In this document: positions 1 through 60,871 of the stretch, piece after piece
Layout: each line of letters opens with the position of its first letter
How positions within the stretch are numbered: position 1 is the stretch's first letter
Notes under the pieces: model-generated
Databases searched by the model: none
The model's input: only the letters and a program-made list of their open reading frames with translations
Told to the model about the DNA's origin: nothing
NCBI RefSeq assembly: GCF_026213295.1
Contig: NC_079428.1
Location: forward strand, 4,891,555 to 4,955,554
Direction: 5' to 3'
Source of the DNA: Gadus chalcogrammus
Lineage: Eukaryota > Chordata > Actinopteri > Gadiformes > Gadidae
DNA: 64,000 bases
Made by a program: the position numbers and the translations under genes

Positions 1-3730
<3,730 letters not shown>

Positions 3731-4016
3731 CATGGCAATATGGAACATCATTTTACATTTGAAGAGTCATCTCAATTGGACTTGTTTTGTTTTGACTGTG
3801 ACTTTGTTTTTTCTGATGACCAAAATTGTTTCTTTGAAATAATAATTTATTTATCAATCTTTATTGGTTTTGCATATTTTGAGTTTATTGTTGTGCGACC
3901 AGAAAACCATTCATATTTTCCCCTAACTTTTCAATTGTTCAATTTTTATTTCAACATGAGACCGGCCTTTCTGTCCATAGATAGATGGTATACTTTTGTT
4001 GACGTTTGACATTGTA

Positions 4017-4022
4017 AATAAA
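4017..4022 (+). terminator. trmt10a: trmt10a polyadenylation signal (AATAAA)
   Basis: Canonical AATAAA about 290 bases after the stop codon. The open frame at 3740-4009 lies inside this 3' UTR and is not a gene. Confidence 0.8.
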
Positions 4023-4198
4023 CTCGCATATGGAAGCACAATCTGAATGTTTATATCATTTATATTCACCATCAAAAATAAGGGAGCCAATTAAGAGATC
4101 AATCATATTCAATTAAAATGTATTTAAAAACACTGCCTTGAACTATACACGCGTTTCACGCGTTGTATGCAAATCCCAGCCCGACAGGAAGTTTAAAG

Positions 4199-4212
4199 GG
4201 TCCCATGGCAAC
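4199..4212 (+). promoter_or_regulatory. Candidate RFX X-box upstream of the unidentified gene
   Basis: GGTCCCATGGCAAC matches 12 of 14 positions of the palindromic X-box GTTGCCATGGCAAC and has an intact right half-site (CCATGGCAAC). It sits 63 bases before the ATG at 4275. RFX factors bind such sites in promoters of ciliary genes, usually close to the start. The match was made by eye. Confidence 0.5.
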
Positions 4213-4274
4213 ACGAAACGGGACGCTCTCCGGCAAGCTCGCAACTATCTTCTCTGGAAGGATATTTAGCAGAG

Positions 4275-10869
<6,595 letters not shown>

Positions 10870-10889
10870 CGGAGTTTGGACACGCGCAC

Positions 10890-10890
<1 letters not shown>

Positions 10891-10982
<92 letters not shown>
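10891..10982. repeat. (AC)n microsatellite in the 3' UTR of the unidentified gene
   Basis: AC tract about 20 bases after the stop codon and about 90 bases before the AATAAA, so it would be transcribed in the mRNA. Confidence 0.95.
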
Positions 10983-10985
<3 letters not shown>

Positions 10986-11073
10986 CACACACGCCTCCCT
11001 TCTCAAAATATACATTTTCAAGTGTGGCTCGGCACGGAAACAGAGAGATTGTATTAATTGAGTCTTATATTTG

Positions 11074-11079
11074 AATAAA
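11074..11079 (+). terminator. Polyadenylation signal of the unidentified gene
   Basis: AATAAA about 205 bases downstream of the TGA at 10867-10869, which supports the placement of the last exon. Confidence 0.6.
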
Positions 11080-11359
11080 CCTTTTGGAATGAACCCTTTT
11101 ATTCTTCTTTCTTCGTCAGTCTGGAGGTAATTCGCACCTCTCCATGGGCCAGTGTTTTGCATTGATGGTTCTGCGTCAGTGACGACGTAGTACGGTCTAC
11201 GGTGCGGCTACCTTTCGCCAGGCACGTTAGTGCAGTGACGCCCGCGGCGGAGGCAGCGTGACAGTGCTTACTGCTCTCTGGGTCACCGCTCCTCACCTGA
11301 CTTTGCAGAGTCCTCGAGACGTCTCCGCCCCTTCCGAGGCCCTTACAGTCAAATTATAG

Positions 11360-11421
<62 letters not shown>

Positions 11422-14312
11422 CTGCCTGAAGCGTTGCACATTAACCGAAGGCGGGGTGTAGGAACATTGTGATCTACGGTCAGGGTGCCGACGGGGGCTA
11501 TATCCGTTCTATATCCATCAAACTATAGCGTGTTTAAGTTGTCATCGCTAAGAATACACCCTATTTGCTGTCGCAGGTGATGTTTTGGCTCAATTGCAAT
11601 ACTTCTAACATGGTTTAACTTGGATCCAACCCATGGTGATTAAACAAGACTGGTCGTATTAATATTTAGTATCTCTTAAATAAGAAAGTCTTACTGGCTG
11701 AAAAACCTTAACTGTATTGTAAAATGCATGACGTGACTTAGACCAATATGTAACCGCCCATTGGAACAACACTCAATATCAATTCCATAATGAACGATAA
11801 ATAACATCTCGGGACACAATATCCCAGAATGACAATGCACAATTGTTCTGAGGTTAAAAAATTGTGGTTATACATTGACTAGTGTGAGAGAAGAAGTGCG
11901 TTGGTGTCCGACCAGTGAACTGTATAATACATTATTGGAACGGCTGCTGATTTGCCAAATACTTGATTATGCTAATTAAAGGTTAACCAATCAAAAAAAA
12001 ATATTAATTAATGAACTGCGTTGGCAGCAATTACTGCTCTGGTCGTAACTGATATGCTAATAGCATGGATCAGCAGGTGTGTGTGTTATGTAGCAGTGTG
12101 TTTGAGGACTTTATGGTAGTGGTGTTTTGTGAGGACTCTGAGCCTCCCGAGTTATTTTGTACGCTAGCTCCTAGCAGCACATTCAGGATGCTACGCCTTA
12201 GCAACCTAATTCGGAGCATTTTATGGCCCACAGTACACACATTGTCGCAAAACACTCATATCTCTATGGAGTAAATGGACTTAAAAATGGCTTGGGTTGG
12301 AGATTTTTAACAAGTCCCTCTTGGCCGTAAGCTTGAAGCGAGACCATTCGATGATTCTTCAGTCATTTCTGAAGAATAAACGAGTTGGAGAATGTTTCAA
12401 AATGGACCCTTGCGCAATAACGAACCTACATTAACAGTTGTTAATTTAATCATTAGTGTGTAACCATTTTTGTATCTGCCCACTTTGTGTGGTGTATAGA
12501 CCCCAACTGGTAATGTATATCTGTTCGGAAATTGTTTCTATACTAGTTTTTATTAAATCCATTGTTTATACATTCATGAGATATAGGCCTACTGGAATCT
12601 GCAGTTCAAGTAGGCCTACATCTTCATGTTGAACCACGGCGATTCTCTCTGATCACCTATACCGCGGATTGACTGGTAAAAAATACAGAGTAAATGCTTA
12701 GTATTGACCTAGTTTCACACAATCGACCTTTATTCGTTTTTCCAAGAAATTACAAAATAAACAATGGCAGATAAAATAAAGTGCTTCCCATTGTCGGGCT
12801 ACTACAAGTCATTTTGTTCCATAGTGGAGCCAATTATTTCACGACCAGACAACCGGACAGTACTTTTTGATCAAACCTGCCCCCCGTTTGCCCCAACGTA
12901 ACGGAAGTCGATTTCAACCCACCGCCATATATCCCAATCGCTTGTTTGCCTGGACTCAAAAGAAAAGCGGATCAACCACTGCTCCCCCCAGATGTTGATC
13001 AAGCGGGAACATTCTTTTTAAACTCACAAAGTGCAGCGGTCCTCTTTACAACCCTCTTCCTTTGAGGAAGCTTTTTGCTGAGACACGGCTCTATTTTGGG
13101 CTGCAACGTGGAGTTTCTAGTGTGTTTTAATATAGAACAAAAACACCTGCAACGTCCTTCTTACTATGCACATTCACCCAGGAGAGAGCGGTTGAATTGC
13201 AGGAGTGTAGTGTGTAAAATCGGTTTGGCCCCACAGCCCTATGGCATAAAAAATAACTTGACTATGCAAAATGTCGAAAGATGGTAGAAATAGGTCAAAT
13301 CAGTTATAACAATCGTCCAACACAAGTGATCGAATGTTATGGACCTCCAATGAGAAATGCGTGGTGAAAAATAACCTGATGAAGTATAGGTAATACGTTT
13401 ATAGTTGGCAATAGGCCTACTTACAATGGGAAAATAAACCTAATTGGATTTCACAGTGTCTCATCAATTGTGAATGGGATCATTTCTCTTGGTGAACTTT
13501 TGGACTCAATACTATATCATGTCTGTAAACAGCCGTCACCATTTTTCATGTATTGCTTCATGCATCTAGATAATTAAAAAATCTATTATGTTTGGCACAG
13601 TTTGGCAATATAATAGCCTATAGGCTACAGACACAACACTGGGTCTGGGGAAATTGGTTATAAACTACAAGCACACGCAAGGATTGATCATTAAAAGCTT
13701 TGAAACAATACAAATAACAAACAAAGTAGTAGTATTTCACAGTAAAGTACATAATTATCATTTGAAGTTCGCGGCGATCTTGAGTTTCTTTTCATACTTT
13801 TTTCATCCTCATGCTTTAATTTTGAAAAGAAAAGTTCAGATGACTGCTCTGTGTGGATCTATTTTTTGATGCTAAAAAATTATCTCCAATCTCTCTCAAT
13901 CTCACACACACACACGTACACACACACACACACAGACACCCGCACACACACACTTCCGGTCAGTGCACCTTTGTGAACCAAAAGTTGTAATAAAAAAACA
14001 ACAACACAGAAGAAAGGCTTTTACATTGATATCTTGGCACACGGTCTGCGTAGCAAGGAAGCACTTGAATCTAGTGACGCTGGAGCTTAGGAACGGCGCA
14101 TGTCCGCCCCCCCCCCATTGGATAGAAGGTGGTGGGGGAGGGAGGGGGGGTTGATTAAACGCAGGATGGGACAAAAACAAGATGGCGCTGATATTAATGT
14201 TTGTGCTCGGGGGGGTGAGGAATTCAGGGAGGCGGGATTAGGATTCGGCGGCGTCCCTCCATCACCTCGTCGCCATGGCGTCGGGGGGGGGGGGAGAGAA
14301 CTGAAGAGGCGA
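11080..14312. other. Gap between the unidentified gene and slc1a1, including the slc1a1 3' UTR
   Basis: No gene recognised. It contains a (GT)n tract at 11361-11419, a short (AC)n patch at 13902-13952, and AT-rich sequence. Part of it is the slc1a1 3' UTR. On the - strand, AATAAA at 12729-12734 and ATTAAA at about 13815-13820 are candidate ends, and I cannot choose between them. Confidence 0.45.
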
Positions 14313-25939
<11,627 letters not shown>

Positions 25940-26619
25940 TTTGGTCCTCTTCTCCTCCGTCCGTCGCCCGTGGAGACAAGCTATGGGGGTCTCGCGTCAG
26001 ACACAAAAGACTGTTGCAGTTGCAGCAACAGCCCAGCTGTCTGTGGCGGAGTGTAATTTGTGTGCTCCGCTCGGTATGTCGCTGCTTCGTTTTATACCGA
26101 ATCAAGGATGCCGTCGGTTCGTATAGGCAATCGCGACTGTCTAAACGGATATCCGCGCGTGTGTGTGTGAAGGTGTGGGGGGGTGCGTTTGTGTGTGACC
26201 GGGTCGGTGTGTGTGCGTCTCTGACAAGTGTGGCTGATCATTGGAGAAGGGAAGATGCAATCTTTAACTTGGGTCACCTCCTCCTCCTCATCCCTCAAGC
26301 CCCCCGCCCCCCCTTCACCGCAACGCTACGCGGTGTGTCTGTGACATCTCAAGTGAGGTATCTTAGTGGATGCCAAATACAGACATATGTTAGGCAAGTA
26401 TAAAGGCAACGTATAGCCTATAACTACCGTTGAGGTGCCGTCCTTATTCTAATTCCCGTTGAGGCAGCTGCGTACGCAAACACGTGTTTTTAGTGCTGAC
26501 TGTGCGACCTGCGTGGCGTTCACACCATTCACGTCCTGTCAAGTGCACGCGCACGCACATGAACACACAGACACGCACGCGCACAAACAAACATACACAC
26601 ACGCGCGTACAGGTATACG

Positions 26620-26695
<76 letters not shown>

Positions 26696-26731
26696 TTTAC
26701 ACACACAAACACGCACACACTTGTTTACACT

Positions 26732-26767
<36 letters not shown>

Positions 26768-26773
26768 AACACG

Positions 26774-26861
<88 letters not shown>

Positions 26862-29063
26862 GTTTTATCATAAATTAAATGCTGCACTGTTGATTTAATG
26901 TTTGAAGCGTAGACACAATATTTTTTTATAAAAAATCCCATCGTGCCCTCGAGGGATCGTCTTCTTGTCTGGGCTTGTCGTAGTCAAGTCCAAATACAGG
27001 CTATTATGGAACAATGAAGTCACATATTACCCGTCGTTCAGGACGAAGCTGGATGGGACACCTCTTATTCCAGACGCCAACCAACTGAAAGGATAAGAAT
27101 AACATCCAATTTAAACAATCCATCAAATCCATTAATCCTTGGAAGCAAAACGAAGCCTGCTATATTATCGACTGTTGGTGTTTTAGCAAGGTTAACAGGC
27201 AGATGTGTCAGTTATTGAGGCTAAGGAGGCATATAGGCCTATCACCTAGCCATTATTTCAGAAAGTAGGCCATTAAGATTAACGAAGATTAACGTGGGCA
27301 TATTAGTAGCCTATTTTAAGATAGTTTGCTTTTATTTGTGTTCATTATAAAAGGGTGGTAAAATTCATGGGATGAATTCAGAAATACATCCAATTATGCA
27401 AAGCCATTTTTAGAGGTTATACAAATGTTATACAAATTGGTAAAGGAACAATATTGTTTGTTAATATAAGTGATACTGAAGACAAATTGTTTATTTTAAC
27501 ATATTCCTTCTCTTTTTTATTATTATGTCTGAATTGATACATAAGTTATCATGTGCCAAGAGATGGGAGGGTGGGTTTAAAAACAATACATCTGAAAAAG
27601 AGAACGAGTTGACGCTCAACTGGTTGGATAAGCATTTATGGCGAACATGAAGTGAGGACATAAACTAATAAAGACCATTTGTAAGGCAACAGCGCCACTC
27701 ACTGGCAGGCTAGATAAATCCAGCACTCGTCCAATACTAACCATCAGTCATCTGCCTGAAAGTTCACTGGATTTTGCTACCTCCTTACCTCCAGGACATA
27801 TTTTTATTCAGCATTTCTTATGTATTTTATTATTATTATTTGTCCGACTATCTTGCAGCTTGCTCTCTCTCCGATATGTATTGGGCCTATGATGGGTAAG
27901 GCGTATAGCCTACTTATCTGGTTTCACTTCATGAGGGAAGTGGAATAAACGCGTGTTCCGGCTTTGTGTGAAAGGCCTAGAGCTCCTCTCACTACTTACC
28001 CTCCTCGTTCTGCTTCCCAAGTTGGTCTTTATGCTTATTATTCAACTTGAAGACTTTACTATTCACTGATTATGTCAAGGCTGTGACACAGATATTATCA
28101 TACCTTGATCTTTGCAGTGTATTTTATTTTTTTAGAAATGTGTATACTTCAATGTAATAACAATAATAAACAATGCCAAACTATTGATGTACCAATTTCA
28201 AAAGTAAACAACAAAGTATTAAACCAAGACATACAAACAAAATAATATAATGCAATATAATTAATACAGTTGATTATACCCTTTACTATACATTATGACA
28301 ATTAAATTGACAGTATATGATGAGATAAGACAAGATATAGACTATTTTAAGGATCTCAGGTCCCAATGATGGTGTCACAGAAGGAACTCACAGAAACGTA
28401 GACAGCCCAAAACACCAGATCCCAACAGACCCGTGATGTACATTACCAGGGAAGACATGTATAGGATCTATACACTTTCACAAGACCCTCTCACTCATCC
28501 CAGTCAGCCACCCAACAGGCCAATCAACTCCAAGAACTCGAGGTCCTATCAAAACCACTCTCCTCCTCCTCTCCTCTCTCGGCTCAAGCTGTGTTTGTGT
28601 GTGCTGCCGGGGACTCCTCCACTTCCTCGCGTCTGTTCCTGTCTAGGATCTGACGGTCCCGCTGACAGCAGCCGCGGCTTACAGCGCGTCCTCCGGCACC
28701 CAGGGCTGCAGCGGGTTGTGTGTGTATATGTGTGTGCGTGAGGGGAAAATGCCATCACGATAGCTCCAATCATTTCCACACACACTCACACTTTACAGGT
28801 CGCACAGCGGTGGTAGAAAAAAGAGCATCCTGGCCCCAGCAACCAGCAGATCTTAAAGCGGGACTGTCCGACGGGCTAGCTTCTAGGTGTCGCTGGTGCA
28901 GCTAGCTACAGAGCTAACTCCCTCTACGTACAACCGTTTACAAGAGGGGAACATCATTGAATAAAGTGGATTTCCGTGGAAGCCGCTGGAACTGCTTCTC
29001 TGTGGACCTTGCCCCGGACCCTATTCGCCGTTTCAATCACAGACGTCGGGATATAAAGCCGCG
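25940..29063. other. Divergent intergenic region between slc1a1 and rap1gds1
   Basis: It should hold the promoters and 5' UTRs of both genes, which start at 25939 (-) and 29064 (+). It contains a cluster of AC tracts (26629-26692, 26733-26763, 26777-26858). The stretch 27000-28400 is AT-rich and I see nothing in it. No TATA box or start site could be placed with confidence. Confidence 0.5.
26565..26858. repeat. Compound (AC)n cluster
   Basis: Three AC tracts separated by short interruptions that recur (ACTTGTTTACAC twice), about 0.6-0.9 kb upstream of the slc1a1 start codon. Confidence 0.96.
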
Positions 29064-47866
<18,803 letters not shown>

Positions 47867-49853
47867 CTCGCCCCCCCCCCCCCCCCCCCCCCACCCTGAC
47901 GCCCCCCTCCCCCCCAACACCCGTCCCATCCCATGATACCCCATAAACCACGACGTACCCCCCAAACACACACACTCCCACGCCTAAAAAAAGAAATACA
48001 ATGACTCATCGTCATGTGCCAAGGTTATGTCACTCCCCCACCCCCTGAACTGCCAGCCCCCCCTCCCCAGCTGACCCCCTACCCCCCCCGCCCCCCCAAC
48101 GGTTGTTCTGCCCCTCCCCACTTCCATTCCTGAGCTGTAACCCCGGGCAACGCCCGACACTCTGTCGCATCACGTCTCGCCCCCATCCCACTCCATGCAT
48201 GACCACCCCCAGCCTCCCACCGCACCATCATGGCGGTGTATAACCCCCCCCCCCCCCCCCCCCCCCCCCAACGCAATAGATTTACGAGAAAACGCCGACT
48301 CTTTTACGACCATAGCTGTGACGCCAGCGACCACTATAGCCGTGTTAGCCCGTTTAAGAAAAAAAGTGACAAAAAAAAGAACAAAAACAAAAACAACCAT
48401 GGCGTGCGAAAAAAATAACGATATTATATATATATATAAACAAATGTTATTTTTTGTTGTTGTTTTTTTTGTTCCTACGTAAAGCTAGCAGTTCACGATG
48501 TTTACCCGGTCATGTGTCCGTGTCGCTTTTAGCCATCCGCCGACGACTAGCGAAAGAAGAGCATGACATTAGTTCCGTTGGCCTCGTCTGATTGGTCCAC
48601 AGCGGAGCCCAACCGCCCGCCACGCAAACTTTTTCTAGTCTAGCGGTGAAAACCTCTTTTTAATAATGTTAATTTATGATTTTTTAATCTTTTTTTTTAC
48701 TATTTTTATCTTTTGGTTGCGATTCCCATTGGGCTGAAGAATTCTTCTTTTGAAACCCAGATCTTTGATTCCAATGTTGCTTAGGACAGTTCAACCCTTC
48801 GCCTCACGCAACACACACATACAAACACAAACACACACACGCACACATACAAACACACACTCCCCCGTTTTTTGCTCATCTGTGGATGAGGACGGGAAAG
48901 GCGGGCTCCGACGATTCTGGCCCTCTGGCTCAAAAAAGCGAATCATGTAACGTTCGAAAGCGTTTCCGAAAAACGCGTGCGGCCGCAGCAGCCACACTCC
49001 CAGTCCTCTGTGCGTGTGCATGGTTTGTGTGCATGTTGTTTACTACTCGGGGTGGCCGGTGAGGAGCCAGCGACGTCGGGGGGAACCCGGGGTATCATGA
49101 AGAATAACCAAACACACGATAAACCAAACACAGGCTGAATCATAGGTCCTCGTCATTTTTTCTCCACGTTACAGCGTGCGCTGCCTCTCATTGGTTAAAA
49201 AATGGGGGCGGCTGATTTTTTCGGAAAAACGATCGGAAACGGTTAACCCCTATTCCGACGACTGCGACTGGACGTAGCTTCGCGGAGGGAACAAATTCGG
49301 TGTCCGCGTCCTCAGTTCTCGCGGCCCCCGCAGCACGTCGGTTTCTATCTTTCGTGCGCAACGAATGGTTCGTTCCATTGCGGGGAGGGGGGGGGGGGGG
49401 GGGGCGTCTCTGGCGACGTTGGGATGTTTACAGTAGCGTGGGCCGGCCCTTACGGGGGACCCCTCTCGTGGGAGAGGCCCCCCAAGGCACGCTCTACTGA
49501 ACAGGCTGGGTGTCTTTTTGTTTCTTGAAATCCTTCTTTTTGTCCGAACCAACGGTTAAACGATCCCATTTGTACCCTTCTGAATACACGTACCGACGAA
49601 GGAGGGGTCTCCACAGTAAAACGCGTTGAGTTGTGTAGACGTAAGTGTTTGTTGTAAATGTCACGAGATGTACATTTGGAGGATTGTAAACTAAGCATAG
49701 ATAATTAAAAGATGATTGCTGGTGATCATGGTGTATTTGATTAGTGTCTTTGTTTGATTTAGATTATTATGACTTGGAACCTGCTATGTATTCATATCTA
49801 TGTATCTATATAGATCGATCATCTATATCTATATAGATATGTCATTCATTAAA
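47867..49853 (+). other. rap1gds1: rap1gds1 3' UTR (predicted)
   Basis: About 2 kb with no credible gene. It contains poly-C runs (47871-47892, 48246-48269), poly-A/poly-T patches and a CA-rich patch (48810-48860). It is bounded by ATTAAA at 49848-49853, the last candidate signal before the opposing tspan5 signal. Confidence 0.55.
49848..49853 (+). terminator. rap1gds1: Candidate rap1gds1 polyadenylation signal (ATTAAA)
   Basis: Common variant signal with T-rich sequence just downstream. An earlier signal in the UTR may also be used. Confidence 0.45.
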
Positions 49854-49958
49854 CATTTGAATCTTTTTGACATTTTACCGTTTCGTAAACTATATATTTG
49901 AGGCTCCACGTAAGAATAACTCAAGAAAGGGGGAAAAAGCAAACATTTTGTTGTCACC

Positions 49959-49964
49959 TTTATT
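49959..49964 (-). terminator. tspan5: Candidate tspan5 polyadenylation signal (AATAAA)
   Basis: The - strand reads ATTAATAAAGGTGACAACAA. It would give a 3' UTR of about 4.8 kb. Confidence 0.5.
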
Positions 49965-50064
49965 AATGAATATTAACTATTCAAAGTTCATCCAGTTAAC
50001 TTTTTTATATTTTTTTTACAAGAAATGATCATGTGATGGAGAGGAGGTAGTTGTATTAAAACGC

Positions 50065-50105
<41 letters not shown>

Positions 50106-53100
50106 CCGTCTGTATTGTCTGTTGTGTGGGTCTCTGTGTGTGTTTGTGTGTATGGGTCCTTTAGTAATGTAAATTCAACGTGGTCAGTGGGGGGGGGGGC
50201 CTACGAAACACAAGTGAGATCATTCAGAAGTATTCACGTGTTACCAAGACGACAATATAGGGGGTCTAAACGATCCGGAACTGCACTGGGGTCCATTAAT
50301 AGACATCAATATACGTTCTGTAGCAGTCACCAACCCAACCAGCCATGACTTCACGGCTGGACACAATCTGGGCCGTTTTCTCTCTCCCTTCTCTCGCTCT
50401 CGCTCAATCTCTTTCTCTCTCATTGTGCACCACCACACAGTTATAAAAACATCAAATTAAACTTTAAAATGTCAAATAAAATCTCACGCGGGCTATGCAC
50501 CATCACATTGTATGTTCAAATATAAAGGGGGGACAATGAAAATGAACAAAATAAACGGGCTGAAGAAGATCACTGACAAAAAAACGAAAAGTTTTCACCA
50601 CAGTCAAGACTGAATCCCCCACGAAGAAAACTAAAAAAAAAACACGCACAAAGCGTCACGCTTGTTCAAACCGATGCCCTCATCGGCTCTTCTTCCGTTT
50701 CTTAAAACGGTTTCGGAAATGTTCCAAAGTGTTCTAGGTGATGTGTGGGGCGACCGTCTTCTCTTTACAACACGGCATGTGAAATCACTGGCTCTTGACC
50801 TAAATATTACGTGTAGTGGTTGTTTGTTCTTTCACCCCCCGGATTTATACAAAACATGTTGACGGTTGAGTTTTTTTTTTCCGTCTTTTTTTTTTTTACA
50901 GTGAAGAATAAATTAAAACCATAACTCAAAAATCTCCTCTTTTGAAATTGTTTTTTTTTTTGCAAACAAAATGACGCAAAGAAGGTCCCTCTTTTTTTCC
51001 GAACTCCGTCGGCTAGTGCAACAGTCAAAGACTAATAGTGGAATGGACGGTGAGGCAAGCACTGAATGTGGAGCAAAGCTACGTCATTCGTCCGTTTGTT
51101 TTTTCTCGGCTAAGACAAAAAAAAGAAAAATATTCTACGTTTTTCGCTTGAGCGTCGGATGTAGACGGATGACGTTCACGACGTTCGTTAGTTTTCGTTA
51201 CCACAGGTTTTTAAAAAATACAATGCTATTGTTTTTCAAAAATGTATCAAAACTTCAACACTGGTAATCGAGAATTGGAGCTAGGATGACATAATGAACG
51301 TTAAGTGCATCTAAAGCCATTCTCTTCAACTCCCAACATAACCTATTGTTCAGTATATCGAGTGCGTTACTAAAGGTGCTGGTTTCTTAGAGAACAAATG
51401 GTGAAGGTGATTGGTAAATACTCCTTTCCAAATAGTCAAGCCTTCGATTCCTCGCCATGTTCAGAGATGCAAGCTGCAACGTCCTAAAGATGGGGGGAAA
51501 AAAAGAAGACATAAGTGCATATCAAAGTACGGCCGGCTTTATTGACGCATGGCTTCCAATAAAGATATCGGAAATCAGATCGATCAATACCAGCTTGAAT
51601 CATGTTATTGGTGATCATCCTCACAGTAGAGATCGAATACCAAATGTTGATACAGAACTTTTTCCTCCCGTTTGGACATAAGTAGGCATAGTAGAAGTCT
51701 CTTCAACGAAGGAATCAATCAATCAGACATCAATCGCCCAATTCAAATGACCCCCCGAGCTCAGAAGTCTGTTTAAAATGTTTAGTAAAACCATACTATG
51801 TTAAGGTGAGATGTGTAACATTTTGTGGCATCCAGTAGAACGGACTCGGCTGAAATGGGATATAAAATTCACGAGTTTGTTTTGATTCGTTATTCCTTGA
51901 ATCTTGCGTTCGTTACTTTAGAAGGATCCCTTTTATATCTAACATAGGGATCGGGTCGTTTTCCACGGTGAGGCGGCAATCTGCAACCTCACCACTAGGT
52001 GCCACTAAATCGTACACACTGCCCCTTTAATAATTTTTTTTACATGCTATTTAAAAGGATAATTAAATGGATTAGATTTAGAAGGTACCTGTAGGACTGT
52101 AAGAACGGCGTCAGTGTTAGGTAAAAAAGCTGCGGAGGAGGGAAAGAGGAGGAAACCACCGGGTTTATTGATGAAGAGAAAAGCAGTTAACACTTATAGC
52201 TAACACTCTATAGAGCTAGAAGGAACTAACACCAGGGTAGGGTTAATTATTAGAACAAATTAAAACATGTATATTTACTACCACACCCAGAGAGTTGGAG
52301 AGAAAGTCAGAGAAATTGGGTAACGATGAACCAGGAAACCACAGTTGACTAATTAAAATGTATGAATGAGAAATGAAAGCGAGAAGGGACATTCTCATTG
52401 TGGGAAAAACTGACCAAACTAGAAACTGGAAGGGAAAGTGTTGTAAAAGGTTCTCTGTCGGGTCAGATCAGGTATTTATGATCAGTTCATTGGTTGTCTT
52501 CTAATCGATTGGTTGTTTTCTAGTCGTCATCCCCCTGATTGCTTATTTCTGTCTTTTCCCCACCCTACAATACAACAGCCAATCAGAACGATGGTTCATC
52601 AACATGGAAAAACAATTGCTCCAGAAAGCAGGCCATTGTTGCGGAAACCTGACATTGCCCGACCATTTTGAAAGTGCATGAAAAAAAAATGTGTGCGATG
52701 AGTGACGGTTGGCGAATTAAACTTTTTGCCAAATCCTGTCGAAAGTACGGCAAACACATCTTTCTTTTTAACTTATGCTTCAGGCACAGTGCTTTGGCCT
52801 TCTTTAAAAATCAAAAATACCATCCGGCTCGTTTAATACTGTCGCGATAGCGGATTCAACAGACCGCACCACATCTGCGGCAGCCATCTTTGCTGTTTAC
52901 AAAATTGCCTCAAGGGCACTCCTCCTATCAAACCCGGCCCATTTGAGATAAAGGGCTGTGATTGCAGGAAATCTGTCTGAACAGGACTCCGACATCAGAT
53001 AAAAATCGAGTTGGCAGAAGTCTGGTTCCCAGGCTATAGGCACTACTACAAATATTAAATATTCAAGAAGAAACGTGACTGCTAAGTAGTAGTCCGAGAA

Positions 53101-53281
53101 TGCACCCTTTAAAGGTGCAAGTTGTCTGAAGACATTACACATTACATCATAAACGTGGACCATCTTGAGACGGTAATCGTCTATGTGGTGCGCTGGGCAC
53201 TTTCATGAAACACATTTCCCTGGCCGGTGATTATTCATTGGAGCCAAATCCAAAACACAATTAAATGTAGTGCACTGCCCG

Positions 53282-53316
<35 letters not shown>

Positions 53317-54723
53317 AGACAACGCCAACGAATATTGCTGTGTCCACGAGGAAGCCTCAGTGCCTGCAGATTACGTCTATAAGCCTTTTTTTCCTTCCTT
53401 CCTTCCTTTTCATATCTGAATGACCGTCGCTAACGCTACAGCTAGGTGCTGCCTACACACACCCACACACACCTGACGTCTAAACCACGGCACGACACAC
53501 CGCTAGGTCACCACGACACAACACCAAACACACAAAGTAATCTACCAGGAAACGCATAATTCTGTTATTTTTTCCTTTTGGTCACCCACCGGCCAAAAAA
53601 ACACACATGCCCGCGTGTGTGTGTGTGTCCCCCTCGCTCATGCGTGGTAGTAAGCCTTCGCGCTCTTGCCCGCATGGGGTGGGGGCCGGCATGTGATGAT
53701 AGGGTGAGGGGGCACCCTGAGAGAGAGTGGGTGGAGGAGGATGAACATGAGGCACATTGAGGTGAAAATGACAATAGCAATGTTTTTATGGGGAGATATT
53801 GGCAGACGACTTGCTTTGACGCTTTTTTACGTGTTGCGTTTTTGCTGTGATACTGAGAATTTTTTTTGAATTTGAAATGCAACAATGAACACAAGTATTT
53901 CTGCCTGTATGTAATTTTTCTCCCCTTCTAACAATGAATAACTTATCAATGTCCTTGTTTCATATATATTTACAGATTAACATTCTCTCATTACATCTTA
54001 TAAAAAGGGGGAATAAAAGCTAGCTCCGGCTAGCTAACTAGAGTGTGTTGTTGTTTAGCTCCGTGGTCGCTACCATAGAGTCTAAACTCGTTTCTAGCGT
54101 TTTCCACAGCCCTCCTGCAACTTGATAGGGCTGTTAGACCCGCACCTGTCTGAGATTCCTCTTTTATAGCGAGACTCTCGAGCGAGGAGTTCCGCCTTGA
54201 CCTCCGTTCATTTTATTCCGCCATGAAACAACATAAAGAAATCCAAATGGCGTCGGAAGTCCTGGTGAGGAATCCCGCAAACTACAACCTCAACTTGGAA
54301 ATGGTAATTTTCTCCCCTAACACGCGCCTTCTTCTTCTTGATTTCTTTATGCCGTTTGGCCAACAATGTATGTGCATAACCGCAACCAACTGCAATGGAG
54401 TTAGGTTCGCCAAACACACAATAGGGGGGGGATGCCAGACTGTAGCAGAGCCTCAAGGGTAGTATGAACGGAGCCACGCGGCTTTGGCGCGATTAGTACA
54501 CATCTACGGCGTTCTGCGTACACTCACAGCACAGCCGAGCCTCAACTCAATTGCAGCCTCCACGATTCAATTGTGAAATGGACACTTAATGATACGGTGA
54601 ACTTTACGTCGACAAACGATGGGTGTGTGAGCCCCCATGCTGGAGGGCTGTGAATGGGGTGTTGTGGGGGTAATGTACTGTATATAAAAACAATTATGAT
54701 GACATGTTTGTATTATTTTGTAC
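49965..54723 (-). other. tspan5: tspan5 3' UTR (predicted)
   Basis: A 4.8-kb stretch with no credible coding exon on either strand; the open frames here show no family resemblance. It holds a short (GT)n patch (50068-50100), a (TA)n run (53289-53315) and many T/A homopolymers. The long UTR is inferred from the absence of a clear earlier - strand signal and is not proven. Confidence 0.4.

Positions 54724-60871
<6,148 letters not shown>

Noticed and set aside
3740..4009. 89-aa open frame after trmt10a
   Set aside because: AT-rich, lies in the 3' UTR before the AATAAA, and resembles no known protein.
54208..54477. Open frames of 79-89 aa on both strands
   Set aside because: They lie in the predicted tspan5 3' UTR, have no splice partners and show no recognisable domain.
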